Shown here one piece after another: positions 51,191 through 64,000 of a stretch of DNA of 64,000 nucleotides. Under the pieces are notes generated by a model that was not told the origin of the DNA, made no database searches, and saw nothing but the letters and a program-made list of their open reading frames with translations. Position numbers and translations under genes: made by a program. The stretch is from assembly GCA_002224055.1 (NCBI GenBank), contig AZLU01000006.1:1-64000 (forward strand), given 5' to 3'. This DNA comes from Pezizomycotina sp. ARF18 (lineage: Eukaryota; Ascomycota). Position 1 is the first letter of the stretch, and each line of letters starts with the position of its first letter.

Positions 51191-54100
51191 ATGTCAAGCG
51201 ATCAACCAAGAGGCGGTAGAGGACGCGGCCGTGGGAATCGAGGAGGCCGTGGAGGCGAGAGAGGTGGGCGTGGGCGTGGGCGTGGAGGCGGAGACGGCGG
51301 CGGTAGCGGAGGTCCGGCAACCCCCGCCATTGGCGATCGAGGAGGACGAGGAGGTTTTCGAGGTGATCGTAGAGGCGGTGGCGGGGGTGGAGGCAGGGGA
51401 AGAGGAGGAGGATTTGGAGATGACGGCAATCGTCCGAGGAGGGGATCGTTCGATTCTTCTGCGGGTAGGGGCAGCCGCGGCGGCGGAGGCGGCGGCGGCT
51501 CGGGCGACCGCGGCGGCTTCAGGGGCCGCGGTGGTAGAGGGGTATGAGGGGGCCGGAGCCTGTCGAAATCTTCAGGTATAGTCTTCTCATACTATCATGG
51601 AATTGAGGAAAGATGAAGCTAGGCAATTAAAGACATCAAGCTAACCGGACAATTAACCTATTTACAAGCCCCAATTCGCCCATCCGGCCAGACCAGACCG
51701 TGACACAGAAGGAAGACGAAGCGGCGATGGCAATGAAGCTACAGAGCCTTACGCTATCCACAGAACCGCGGCATGTCCAAGAGAAAGCTCAGTCCCCCGA
51801 TCGGCCGGGCTTCGGCACAAAGGGCAAACGGGTCCTACTGTGGAGCAATTACTTCGTCATGACCTCACGCTCCCCCGAGGAGCTGCCGATATACCGATAC
51901 AGCATGCAGATGACGCAAGTAAACCCGAAACCTCGCGGGGACGATAATAAAGTGAGCAATAAGGATCGTAAGCGACTGGTTGAGATCCTTCTGGACGATC
52001 ACCTGTCGGATTTCCGAAGGGGATAGCAACGGATTTCAAGCAGCAGATCATCAGTACTCACGAGATCCCGAATAATACGTATGACATCAAGCTTAGGGAT
52101 CAAGGGGCAGACGAACCAGGCGAGAAAGCCAAGGAATTTCATGTTGGGTTCAGCAAGAAACGCCCGTTTACGCTTTCCGAGTTCCTACTTTACGTGGACT
52201 CCTTGTCTACTGGAAAGGAAAGGCTCGATTTTAAAGAGGAGATTATAGGCGCGCTGGACATCATCATGGGCCACCATCCGCAGGCGAACCCGAACAACAT
52301 CTCCTTCCGCGCCGCGGCGGGCACCAGGCACTTCCAGCACACCGGCGCGCTCTGCGAAAGTACTGACCTAGGCGGTAACCTCCTCGGCCTCCGCGGTTTC
52401 TACCTCAGCGTCCGCGCAGCGACGTCCCGCCTCCTCGTCAACGTGCAAGTCAGGTACGCCGCCTTTTTCAAGGTGGTAACCTCGCGGACATGATGAGGGC
52501 GTGGAAAAAGGATAGAAATTTGGAGAAACGGGTAAAGGACATACAGCAGGTTAAGCTGCTACACATTACTAAGGTAAATGCTAGAACGGGCCAGGAGGTC
52601 GTGAGGATGAAAGGTATCTGGGGGTTCGCACACCCCGGAGATGGGAGAAAGCAGGAGCATCCGCCGAGGGTGCAGGGCTACCGCCCGGTCCGAATCAGGT
52701 GCAATTTTACCGCCGTTTTGACCAAAGTGCGACGCCGCAGCAGCCGGCAGGTGCTGCTGGGCCGAGCGGCGGTAGAGGAAGAGGCAAAGGGAAGAAGGCG
52801 AAACAGGGTCCCGCGAGACCCACCGATGGGGAATACGTCACGGTTTTTGATCATTTTAAAGATAGTAACAAATTCATTCCGCACCCCGAACTTGCACCGT
52901 CAGGTGATTATTGATCAATTCTAAACCTCTTGCAGGATGGAACATATCCAACATGGATACGAGTTTACCGGTTATCAACGTGGGCAGTAAAACAAACCCA
53001 AGCTACGTCCCCGCGGAGGTTTGCTTTGTGCTTCCTGATAGGGGCGCGAAACTCGGTCTTAATCCTAGCCAGATGGGTTATATGGCGCAATTTGCCATTC
53101 GGAAGCCTATCCTCAATGCTCAATCAATCATGACTACAGGATTGACCTTGCTGGGCCTATCAGGTCCTAATGAAACGTTGGTAAGTATACGTTTCACTCA
53201 ATCTGGTTTGATCTCCATGCGACTTCCGATCCCTAATCTACTTGTTTAGGATTCTTTTCAACTCACCGTTGACCCAAACATGGTTATGGTTGATGGTCGA
53301 GTTCTCGACAAGCCGGCTGTGACGTATGCCAACAACAGGACACCGGCTACCGTTTCTTCCGGCAGCTGGAACATCAAGTCCATGAAGTTCATCAAGGCGA
53401 AACATTTAACGAATTGGTCGTACCTTCGCATTTCACAATATCCAGAGGGGGATTATACTCCATGGCCGGAAATGCAGAGTTTCGAGGATGCTTTAAAGAC
53501 CTTCAGCAAGGTCCTCCGTAATCACGGGCTGAGAGTGGACGATCTGAGGCCCGGCAAGATGCTTTGGAACGTTGGGGACTTCAAAACTGCTTCGATTTTT
53601 ATTGAAAAAGCTATCGAAAATATCGCCGGGGATCAGAACCCCCCGAGCTTCCTGCTCGTCATCTTGCCCGAATCTGAACACGGAGAACCGGGCAGGAGGA
53701 AGAAGACCTCCAACGCCGATTTCTGCAAGAAAGTCTACAACCTCGTCAAATGTTTACTCGACATACGCTACGGAATAACCTGCGTATGCGTGCTCTCCGA
53801 CAAGTTTTCTGTCACGGGGGGTAGGCTGGAGGGTTACGTCGCGAACGTCGCCCTGAAGGTCAACTTGAAGCTCGGCGGCCACAACCACCGCGTCGGCGAC
53901 GACCAGCTCGGCATCATCTCCGAAGGGAAGACGATGGTCGTCGGCGTCGACGTTACGCACCCGCAGCCCGGTGCTGCACCTAATGCGCCGAGCGTTGCTG
54001 CGGTGGTGGCATCGGTTGATAAGGACCTCGCGCAGTGGCCCGCGGACTTATCCATCCAGCCGCGTTCGACAACCGCTATGTCCGTAGAAATGGTAGCGGA

Positions 54101-54805
54101 TTTGACGGGTATGTTCGCCACCAGGCTGCGCCTCTGGCAAAAGCACAACAGCGCCCGGTTGCCCGAGAATATAATAGTCTACAGGGATGGAGTATCAGAG
54201 AGCGAGTATCCCCTCGTCCTCAAGAAAGAACTACCGCAACTCCACGACGCGTGCGCTAAAATATATTCCGCCGCGGATACTTCCCGCGGCATACCGCATA
54301 TTTCCATCATCATAGTAACGAAGCGGCATAATACCCGCTTCTACCCTACCGAAACCGAGGATGCCGATTCATCGAGTAATCCGCACAACGGCACCGTCGT
54401 CGACCGCGGCGTCACGCTGGCGACCAACTGGGATTTCTTCATGCAGGCGCACACGGCGCTAAAGGGAACCGCAAAGCCGGCGCATTACTTCGTCTTATAC
54501 GATGAGATATTCAGGTACCGTCCCATTCCTGAGAAGTTTGAAAATACGGCGGACGTGGTGGAGGATATGACGCACTGCATGTGTTACCTCTTCGGGCGCG
54601 CGAATAAGGCTGTCAGTATTTGTCCGCCGGCGTATTACGCTGATATAGCGTGCACGAGGGCGCGGTGTTATTTGAATCAGTACTTTGACCGAAGGCAGCA
54701 GAGGAGGGGAGTATTTCGGGGAGTAGTGGTGCCGCTGAGGAAGAAGCCCATGAGGGATTGGTGAGGGTGCATGAGAAGTTGAGGGATTCGATGTTCTACA
54801 TCTAA
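51191..54805 (+). CDS. Argonaute (QDE-2-like), slicer motifs present
   Basis: This is the small-RNA-guided effector of RNA silencing. The ATG at 51191 opens MSSDQPRGGRGRGRGNRGGR, an RGG-rich stretch of about 115 residues. The N and linker domains follow (GFGTKGKRVLLWSNYF; KPRGDDNKVSNKDRKRLVEI; FKQQIISTHEIPNNTYDIKL; FHVGFSKKRPFTLSEFLLYV), then PAZ (EYVTVFDHFKDS and LPVINVGSKTNPSYVPAEVC) and MID (PPSFLLVILPE). PIWI has VVGVDVTHPQPG (Asp), AMSVEMVADL (Glu finger), ENIIVYRDGVSESEY (Asp) and PAHYFVLYDEI (His), so the slicer DEDH set is complete. Introns: 51576-51668 and 53181-53249, plus an apparent 32-base one at 52904-52935. The usual C terminus VHEKLRDSMFYI lies in another frame after a one-base change near 54,720 and ends at 54803-54805. 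Four or five more one-base changes occur upstream. About 1,140 residues; the RGG region explains the excess over QDE-2. Confidence 0.95.
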
Positions 54806-56492
54806 AAAGTGAGAGCCACCTGCACTGATGAGTTCTAAAATCTTTCATGGAGAGTATGATCGAGACTAGCACAGAATGTGAGCCTGTGCCCGAGTGTTGG
54901 TGCCGGCCCCGTTTGTCGTTTGTATCGATTTTCATTCGAGTTTTTTACGGAAAGGGACGGGAATGTTACCTACGTCCCTTTCATAACAATCACGTCTACT
55001 TATTTGGCAATACATGGGCCTCATTATCTACCTTCCTTTTGCTTTTGCTCTCTATTCAAAAAAATCTACGCTAAAAAACCCCAAAAAAAAAAAAAAAAAA
55101 AAAACCCCATTTGTTGTCATCTTTGTTGTAGTTTGTCGAGTACATTATTACTATTATTTAAAAAAAGAAAGAAAGAAAGAAAAATCAGAATGCAGAACAT
55201 TATACTCCTTTCCACTGGTAACGTGTATTTCTCAAAAGCATATCCCAATTGAATCTACAAATTCTGCGACTTCTATGATGCATCTGTCTGTCAGCTTATG
55301 ATAAGGGCCGAGCGACCAATATATCGATGTGAGAACCGTGAGCCGCGCAACGAAACGGAGATAATTAGATTCCACAAATCTGCCAAATACTGCGTCAAAA
55401 TTGATATCAGCTTTTAAATTTTACTCTATGCGCGCCAATGAATCATATATTTCTCTCATATGCTTCATGTTTTCCAACCGAAAAAAAAAGGCTTTAAATA
55501 TTTTCTACTTACACTCTTTTATATGTAGCAAAAGAAACACATTACATCTATCACTAGCTACGGCTGCCGCTTAAACTCAAAGGTAAAGGTATACACATGT
55601 ACCGATTTTCGACTGGAAAATATCGTTCTAACCATAGAGCTTTATTTACCCTAATCTTCGGAGAAAGGCATAAGAAAGCCAAGGTTTCTTCGGCTAACCG
55701 TTAGACATGCGCCCCGTCCCGCCACCCCGCTTTACGCCGTGGGGGAAGGCGTGGTTTTCAACCCCCGGCTAAATAACCACGACGTTCAAAGCCCTACGAC
55801 AAGGCCGAGCCGTGTAAATGCGCGACGGAGAATGGGAGAATTGCATAGGCATTGTTTTAAAAAAACAAAAAGGTGCATAGACATCCGAAATAAAATACTT
55901 CGGTATACCAATTCTACTTTGGATGGGTTACTAGGGACGTCCAGCACAGGCTTTGGAAGGGCTATGCGTCTCTTTCTACAAAGGTTTATTTTATCCGATT
56001 CTATTTTTTTTATTTTTTTTGTAAGGCTTGCACCAGCTGCATTGTAACAAACAACACTACTGAAAAAGCCTGTCTATTAATGCATTTAATAAGAAAAAAT
56101 ACGCAAAATGTTGGGTTTCCAGCACTATTGTTTCATGTTGCAAGAGTCCCTGGCAAATATAGCGAGTAAGATCTCCACTTGCCTTGATATCCATGGCACA
56201 AGACTGAAGGAAAGAATAAATTTTCTGTTTTGCCCCGCTGTGTCTATACTCTTCGCTGATTTATCTCAGATGCTAGATACTCAAGCTAGAAGCTAAAATA
56301 TTGAAAAGAAATGTAATGAGAAGAGACACAAGGAAGAAAACATACGTTCTGTGACGCGTCATATATATAAAGTAGCACCGTAAAGAAAAGCTATTAAAAA
56401 GAATGCACGGGAAATTTCCAATTACTCTTACATGTTCTGACTGAAAAGGATCGTAATTAAGAAACACTCTAAGCTGCAAATGCTAAAGAGTA
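54806..56492. other. Convergent spacer between Argonaute and the P-type ATPase
   Basis: No gene recognised in 1.7 kb where both neighbours end. It contains an A20 run (55082-55102) and A/T-rich 3' flanks. Short open frames at 55739-56047 and 56108-56296 have no motifs. Confidence 0.5.
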
Positions 56493-59400
56493 TTACCATG
56501 CGGCCTTCGCAAGTACGCCATCAGGCCACCTCCTGACGCAATACTTTCTACCTTCATCTAACATCAAAATCCCATACCGAAAGCAACGGGGAAAAAGAAG
56601 TGCTCTGCGGGCACGTTCGTGCTCAATATAACCTTCTGTATCGGCGGAACGTAACAGAAGAAGAACGCAATAAGCAGCGCGAACAATATTGCGGGGAACA
56701 TCTTCAAATTCTGGGTCTCTTATTAAACGCGGGCGGCTGTTGGAAGATACTCAACCGCCGAGTACGGACCGCCATGAGGTTAAACCACTGCATAACGACT
56801 AAATTGATGAAATAGATGATGATGCTTCGTTCTGCATCCGCTGGACGTAATCCGCGTCGAGGCCCTCGGGAGGTTACCGAACTTCAGCCACATCGCGCTG
56901 AACGGGACGCCTTTGCGCTGGAGGTACCAGTACGCCATCGCGAAGGAAGTAAGCGTTTCCGTAGTACCGACGAAGCCGTAAGCCTGCAGGAAGAGCTTCC
57001 AGTCGACGAGTTTGTCCCTGCGTAGGTTTCTAGGCTTGCGGAGGAGGACGTCCGCTTCGGGCTTCTCGTACGCGAGGTCATGGCAGCGGCGCAGTCCGTA
57101 AGGCAGCAGATTATGATCATGAGAAAGCTGCTGAGGATCTGCGGAAGGCCGAATATGACGTTGGTCATGACGGCCAGAACTCGGAGTATGAACCTGCGGG
57201 TAGGAGGTAGGCGATGGTCTTGCGGAGGTTGTCGAAGACGACGCGGCCGAACTGCACGGCCTCGACGATGGCAGAGAAGGAGTCGAGGAGGACCATGTCG
57301 GCGGCTTCGATGGCGATGTCCGAACCGGAACCTAGGGCGATTCCGATATCCGCGGCTTTCAAGCTGGGGGCGTCGTTGACGCCGTCTCCGTCATACCCGT
57401 GATGTAGTTGCGAGCTTGGAGCTCCCTGACGATCCTGAGCTTTTGTTCCGGGGTAGTGCGGGCAAACACGATTTCGTGGTAGTGCAGAGCTGTTCCCACT
57501 GGCTTTCGTTGAGGGTTAAGAGTTCCGGTCCGCTCAGCACAATGGAGTTTGAGGAAGGTCGGGATTGGGGTCGACTTCCTCGTAATCGCCGGCTTGGGTT
57601 TTCTTCTTCTTGGCATGGGGAGATCGCGGTTAAGGGAGGATATATCGTGGACGCGATCGGGAGGGTTTGTGATAATGCCGCATTCACGTGCAATAGCGTG
57701 GGCCGTAAGTTGAAGTCGCCGGTAACCTAATGGGATCATTAGTTGCTTGTAGCATAGGCAAGATTGTGAATATAGCTCTTACCATGAATATACGGATACC
57801 AGCTCGACGAAGAGTCTCAATTACGCTAGGGATTTCGTCTCGCTAATATTTGAGAACTCAAGTCAGCTGCTTGCTTCTTCGGGGTTAAAAAAAAAAAAAA
57901 TAACTGCGAATAAGAGAGGTACGCACTGGTGGGTCAACGATAGCAACAAGACCAACGAGAGTGAGATTCGTGAGAGCGTGTTCCATGACTTCCTTTTCAA
58001 AGTCATTTGAATCGGAGAAGACCTGATATTTTTACGTTTGATCACTTTCTGGCGAGCAGAATAACACGCTTGCCTTCGCTTGACCAGGAATCCTTTATTT
58101 GTTCAATGCCACTGAAGGCCTTTACATCAAGCGGTTCAACAACGCCGTCCTCATTGATGACGGTCTTGCAGCGGCCAATGAGAACATCCGGTGCACCTTT
58201 AATAAGCAGGACCCTGTAGAAAAAAAAAATTAGTTATTTAGCTTCTTATATACGGTGGAATAATCATGGTATACCTATCCTCTTGTTGAAATCCTTTAGA
58301 TCACTGTTGCTCAAGAGTACCCTCGAGCCTTCCGACTCAGCAAGGGATACAAGTCGGATCATGTACTTGTTCCTGCTGTTAAAGGCGAGCTCATACTCCT
58401 TTTTCCAAAGGCGACGGAGATCGTTAACGGAGCCAATGCTCTCAGAGAAGCGGAGGACAGCTTGGTCAGTGGCGTCGCCGTGAATTTTGCGCTCGCTTAG
58501 TGGCGCATGAGCCGTAGATGCGTCAAATTCACCAGCGTTGCAGAGGCCAGCGACGGCTCTCAGCTGAGTAATCGCATTATCTGAACCGGGCTGAGAGGCC
58601 GCAAGTTGCTTGACCATTTCGTCGCGAGCAGACTCTGGCGTCATCCCGGTTGTCTTGATGGCACACTCGGTGACAAACATGCGATTCTAATATCATTCTT
58701 CGTGTTAGCATATCAAACTTTTTTTAAGACAGCGAAACGGAGCAATAGCTTAATATACTTTGGTAAGAGTTCCCGTTTTATCCGAGCAGATAACTGAGAC
58801 GGAACCTAAAGACTCTACCGTTCTCACGACTTGCAGAGGATCTTGTTCTTTTTCATCATAGTTGCGGTGATGGTAAGTCCGGCAGTCAGCGCAATCGGAA
58901 GACCTTCGGGATGAAGGCAACCGCGACGACACGCAATCTACAATCAATCCCGGGACGGTAATCCAGGAAGGATAGGAATGACGAATCCAGGCGGCCTATA
59001 TGCGTGATACAATCGGTTTAGCAATTGACTCTTACTCAAAAAAAATAAAAATAAAATAAAACGCAATAAAAGAGTAAACAAATAAAATGTCACTTACCAC
59101 AAAATGATGACAAGCAGGATCATGGTAATAGCAAGCGAGAGGATCACAATCACGAATCGAAGAATTTCCTTCTGCAGCGGTGTCATTCCGTTATGCGGCT
59201 GACTGGTGAGTTTCGCGATGCGGCCAAAGACAGTACGGTCACAATAGAGACAACGACACCGATACCGCTACCAGAGATACAATGCGTTCCCTGGAGGCCG
59301 ATGCATTGGGTTTCGAGTAGTTTTCCTCGGTCGAGTCGACCGCACCTCCAACGGGACGGATTCACCTATAAGTTACAGACTGTTAGCATTTATATGGAGC

Positions 59401-60533
59401 TTTGAAGAGAAAAAAAAAGAATTTGCCACTTACCGGTAAGGATGGCACGGTCGAATTTGGCGTCAGAAGAGACTTCAACGAAGCGGACATCGGCCGGGAG
59501 CTTATTGCCAGACTTGAAGTACAGGACGTCGCCCGGAACGAGTTCTGTAGCCATGATTTCAGACTGAGCGCCGTCACGGCGGACTAAGCAGCTGTCAGGC
59601 AACATCGTAGTGATAGAGGCCATGACGCGAGAAGAAGACCAATCTTGCCATGCGTTAAACGCAGCCTGGGCGAGGAAAACCACAACGAGGACAATGGCAA
59701 GGCAAGGTTTGCTGGAGCAGGAGGTGATCCTAATGCCTCCAGGAGATGAAGACCAGCACGGCGCCGAGGAGCAATATGCTTCCAAAGCCTCCAAAGAGGT
59801 ATCCCACGATTTGCCGAACAGGCCGAAGGAGGTCTCGAGGGAACATTTTTGCCGTATTCCATTACACGGCGTTTGACCTGATCGCTTGACAGACCTTGGG
59901 CCGAGCGACGTCGAGAGGCGATTGAACAATTCCTTGACAGAGATAGTGTGCCAATCGAGTTCCGAAAGTTCTAAATATCTGTTAGCCAACGCATTAAGAA
60001 GTGGTTTGGCATACACTTACCTGCTGCAGCTTGCCCTTTGACTCTTTTAACTTCTGCGATTTCCTTTCCTTGCGATTTGGATTCTCCGATCTGAATGGAA
60101 CTATTGACAGCGGGTTATAATTTCAGCTTTAGAAACAGGATTGCGTAGTTTTCCTCTTTCTCTATCCGCTCACGGTTCTTAATCTTCCACGAGAATCTAC
60201 CCATGCCGATGGAATAGCAACAACAACATAATTGAAATTTCCTTTCTTTCTTTTTCTTTTGTTTAAAGTGCCCTAAAATATCATCATAAACACAATCTTA
60301 AGAGGATAAACTTACATTGTGCGATATTCGATAGAATCACGGCAGAAGGTCAATGGACCCCCTCCTTGAATGCCTTGACTGGAAACTCGCGACTGAAGTT
60401 TCCGAGGCTGCTGACAGCCGCCGCTGGAGCCTCGGACGAGCATTTGCTGCCTCTACATCGCTGCGCCCATCGCGAGCGTATCTGACGTGACTGACTCGCG
60501 AGCTTCAGCGAGCTTTTCGTCTTCAAAATCCAT
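56493..60533 (-). CDS. P-type cation ATPase, Na,K-ATPase-like (P2C group)
   Basis: This is a membrane cation pump. The start at 60531-60533 gives [34 protein letters not shown] and [20 protein letters not shown] follow. A domain: [20 protein letters not shown] and TGES, split by an intron at 59365-59433 or so. M4: [21 protein letters not shown] domain: [20 protein letters not shown] (phospho-Asp). N domain: [18 protein letters not shown] and the [11 protein letters not shown] region. Hinge: [20 protein letters not shown], then [20 protein letters not shown] and [21 protein letters not shown]7-M10 follow, ending in [13 protein letters not shown] with the stop at 56493-56495. ETVESLG-type spacing and the [14 protein letters not shown] block favour the Na,K-like fungal group over SERCA or PMCA; cation choice (Na+, K+ or H+) is not decidable here. 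Several introns and one-base frame changes break the reading. Confidence 0.88.
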
Positions 60534-63500
60534 GAAGAACGATACGGCAGGCAAAAAAAGCCAAAATATAGAGAGGCGACGAGAGAAGCAAGAAGAGAAC
60601 CTCACAAAGAGGGTAAGAAAACAGGGAAAAGAAAGAGAAGAAAACAGAGATATTTGGCGATAGAGACGCAGTAAAAACTACGATGCCCTTTCCTTTGCTA
60701 CGGAATTGCAAAAAGTGAGGGAATGGACACTGAGAAAAGAGAGCGAAAAGGAGGATCGTCCTCCCTTCTTATACCTCCAACGTCTCCATGGCTCTGGAGC
60801 AAACTGCTTCGCCATTGTTCTAAACATTACGGCGAAAATAGTTTTGCGGCGTATATGGTTAGGCCAATTCTGAAGACGACCGCCAGCCTCTCCGGAAATC
60901 ATGCACCGTCGTTTTGGTGCAATTTTTGTGAGGGAGAATTGGAAGGCTATGGTCGCCTCTCCCAAAAAACAGACAGGCGTGATAGCCCAAGGAGAGGATT
61001 TAGAATAGTACAAGTCTCCTTTCTCCGTTCTCTATTCTTGATTCTCGTCCAGGCATATTCGAACTGATCATCTTCCTTCCATCCATGGAGGTATGAGAGA
61101 ATATGACGACGGAGGATATCCAAATCCCAAGAAGAAAAAGACGGGGAATAAGAATATCTCTACAGTTTTCTTTAGCGTGATTGAGAATTCGGCTGTGATG
61201 TTTCTATTCTGACTTTGTTCGAGAAGCGAAGTATATAGTACAGGAAATGATATATATTATTTATTTCATTCAATTTTTAATAAACTTTTGGGTAAATATA
61301 TTTATTTCTAAATTAAAATATATATATATATTATTTAAGAATAATAGGGAAATACCTGATATACTTGTCGATACATCTAACCAAATTTTTATCACCACAC
61401 AGCTCTGGAATCGCTCATTCAAGCAACTTTTCTTCCGCCCGGCTCGTTTCATTATGCGCACCAAAGATCTCACGTTTTCAACGCCGTTCAGAGTACCGTA
61501 CGCTTCAGATGAATGAACACCTCGAGCTGCGCCTCCCGTCTCATTTGATCTATTATCCGTCTTGGAAGAGCTTTTCCAGATGCGGGAGAGACATTTTCCC
61601 CCGGACAGATAACCCTCGTTTATCGCCTTATCGTTCATTAATGCAGAGCTACTATCACGTCATTCCTTTCTGATGGCTGGCCCAGGTTTGGTTTGACCGC
61701 CGTTGGGAAGCGGATCAAAAGCTAACATGCAAAGGTGTAGGGAGAGGGGTAGCCAAGAGGCACGTTTCCAAGGGTTGAAGTGGGATTCTACCGCGCACAA
61801 ATGGCAAGCTTACCTTTCATGCAAGTCATTGGGCGTAGAGGAAAGCTACCGTAAAATAAAATTTTTTTTCCTATTCTTCTTCTCCTGCGGTAGCCAGGAC
61901 TCCCCTAGATTTTGGTAAGGCCATTTCCAGCTATTCTGTTCAGTGCATCTCAATCCGTCTCCCCGACCCTAGGCTAACCACGATCAGCCTGTGAAATTGG
62001 TAGGGACAAAAGCAAACCTTTGCGTGGACGGTGAGGATTATTGCCATGGCCATCGTCATCTGCCCCCCAGTCTTCGCAGCTAAGTGTCCACTCCTGCTGC
62101 TGCCGGGGGTTGATAATTAAATTTGGAAACTTTTTTGCTGGGGGAGGGGCGAAAAGGTCCATCCAACAAGGGAGAAAATATGAGGGGAGTCAAAAATTAG
62201 ACGATGGGCTGCTAACAAAAGAAACTCGAATCATGACAAGCAAGCAGTTTCAATCCAAACCGATCCACTTCACTCTGGGTGAAAAGACCAGTATTTTCTT
62301 CGTGGTTTCCTTTTTTACGTATTGAACTTCCCAATAGAACTCGTGCATTTTGAAGCAATCTGTGGATAAAAAAAAGAAAGTTGCTTTTTTTTATACAGTG
62401 CGTCAGAGGAAGAATATCCTTGCTATTTTTTTCTCTCACATATTCACACCCGCTGGTCGTCTTGTACTCGATACCAGTTCCCGAGAAACCTCACACGCCA
62501 ACGCCAGCGTCGAAGCCGGGGCATTCATGGTAGATGGTTCTTTCAGGCACAGCCGCGCCGCCCAACGAGCCCTAAACCGGCCCAATGAAAATCTCTCATA
62601 GAATATCAAACGAAACGCTATTCCCAGAATCAATAATTTGTCCTGGCTCAGAACACTTGACCTCACGCATTGTTCGCCCCCTTTGACGCCGTCAGGTCTC
62701 ACAAGGCTGAATTTTGCGTGGATCGACCTCGGTCTCATCTTCCGGGCATGCCAAAACTGGAGCAGAATTTTTTTTTTTTTTTTTTTTTTTTTTTAGCACC
62801 GTGCTTTCTTTTTCTCCGTTCCCCTTTATTTACTGGAGGGTTGTGAGAGCTGGTTTAGTCTCTACTTTCATATTTTTTTGAATTCACTTGCCGTCTACTA
62901 GTACAGTACGGTAGCAGGCCAGAAAATTCCCTGCCTTTTTTTTTTCCAATTGCAATAGTTCTACTACTAACTAGGCATGGCTAACTTGGCTAATATCGCT
63001 TGAATTCAAAAACAATACGCTAATAGAACTTTCAAACTTCCCGTGTCAGGATCCAATAGTCTCTCTTGTAAGCATATCAAAAAAACTCTCATCAAAGCGG
63101 CGGCGAGATAACTTCTACTAGTCTTTACAAGGACTTAGAATAATACCAATCACATTCTGAGCGGTATGCCGACACAACAGTAGCAATTCGAATTCTCCAT
63201 GAGACACAGGGAAGGATGCTTTAGTCGGCTCGAGCTCTGCAGATTTCCAAAGCTTAATTCGTATAAGCGAATAATTCAGAGACAACAAAAAATAGCAAAT
63301 CGTGTGTTGAAAGACATTCCCTTCGGAAGGAACCGAGTCAAATGCTACTAATTACGTCGTATTCTATTCATTTTGCTTTTCGACTTCTATTTATTTTTCT
63401 TTGTGATAGAATGCTGATAGATTTCCCTCTATTCCTCCTTTTTCTTCCTACCGCTCCTCCAAAGTAAGTTCTCACACGTGCGCAGTGGTTGCATGCTCTG

Positions 63501-64000
63501 AGTATGCATTTACTTGAGATTTACTATTTTTTTTTTTTTCGTATTAACCGTGACGAAAATTGGCAGCATTTGATAGGGCTAATTTGGCGAGAGTCGCACG
63601 ATAACCTCCCCAAAAATCTGGGAGCCATTACTCAACTGCGAGTATGACCATGAAGCTGAAAAAAAAAAAAAAAAAACAATTGGAGCAATTGTACATTTTA
63701 ATCACTCTTTATGCAAAGGAGCTGCTGACCATTAGAGCTTTTACCTCCTCGAATACAATTACAATGAAAGCCATCTTCTCCTTAACGAAATGAAATGAAG
63801 CATGGCCTTGCTTCCCCGAAAGACAGAGGACTGGAATCGAATTGCTCTTACGAAACTTTTTTCATTAACTCTACGTGTTCCAAGTCTTTTCTAAGGGGAA
63901 AAAGAAAGAGAAAAAAAAAAAAAAAAAAAAAAAACAAGAAGGCTGTATCCACCTCCGTGGCTCTCTGAACAATGGGTTCGGAAGTGATATAATGGTACCG
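60534..64000. other. Right-end spacer without recognised genes
   Basis: In 3.5 kb I see no gene. The left part would be the ATPase promoter, with CT/GA-rich sequence. T27 lies at 62768-62794, and A runs lie near 63660-63677 and 63912-63934. The longest open frames (61270-61638 minus, 122 codons; 62436-62738 minus, 100 codons) match no family that I know and lack splice or codon support. Confidence 0.45.
62768..62794. repeat. T27 homopolymer
   Basis: This unbroken run of 27 T lies in the right-end spacer. Confidence 0.8.

Noticed and set aside
61270-61638. 122-codon minus-strand open frame
   Set aside because: No family resemblance, runs into A/T-rich low-complexity sequence, and no promoter or intron context.
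62436-62738. 100-codon minus-strand open frame resembling translated rDNA
   Set aside because: I checked for rRNA-like nucleotide blocks and found none, and the protein has no known motif.

Overview
The window looks like nuclear DNA of a filamentous ascomycete (Pezizomycotina). The evidence is short GT-AG introns (mostly 56-144 bp, several with a CTAAC-type branch site), a QDE-2-like Argonaute, a hydrolase-NACHT-ankyrin NLR, a DUF3020 transcription-factor-like protein and an RGG-rich N terminus. Genes are about 50% GC. The spaces between them are A/T-rich and full of A or T homopolymers of 20-32 bases. Identity below genus level cannot be read from the sequence.

Layout. 1-2.7 kb is a gene-free island of different base texture. 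3.76-6.27 kb (-) is CAF-1 subunit B. 6.3-9.9 kb is homopolymer-rich spacer. About 10.3-15.6 kb is a second gene-free island that I read as an ancient tandem array with a period of about 860-880 bp. 17.2-22.1 kb (-) is a Ybt1-type ABCC transporter. 25.0-28.9 kb (+) is an NLR. 29.55-30.7 kb (+) is a shrunken EF1A/HBS1-like G domain with degenerate nucleotide-binding motifs. 31.8-33.8 kb (-) is an F-box protein. 33.8-37.4 kb is spacer. 37.4-38.75 kb (-) is an unrecognised protein divergent from SPT5 (39.4-42.8 kb, +). Then follow glutaminyl-peptide cyclotransferase (43.8-45.0 kb, +), a DUF3020 protein (45.8-48.8 kb, +), an alpha/beta hydrolase (49.6-50.7 kb, -), Argonaute (51.2-54.8 kb, +), a Na,K-ATPase-like P-type pump (56.5-60.5 kb, -) and 3.5 kb of spacer.

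How the genes relate. Three encode core chromatin or RNA machinery (CAF-1 B for nucleosome assembly, SPT5 for Pol II elongation, Argonaute for RNA silencing). Two encode membrane transporters. One is an incompatibility/immunity-type NLR. Nothing shows they form a cluster with one function; the layout is ordinary fungal synteny with scattered genes.

A general caution. Nearly every gene, including SPT5 and CAC2, is interrupted by one-base frame changes where protein similarity continues perfectly in the next frame, often at short homopolymers. The most economical reading is uncorrected indels in a long-read assembly. Gene coordinates below therefore cover the whole recognisable span, not a single open frame.
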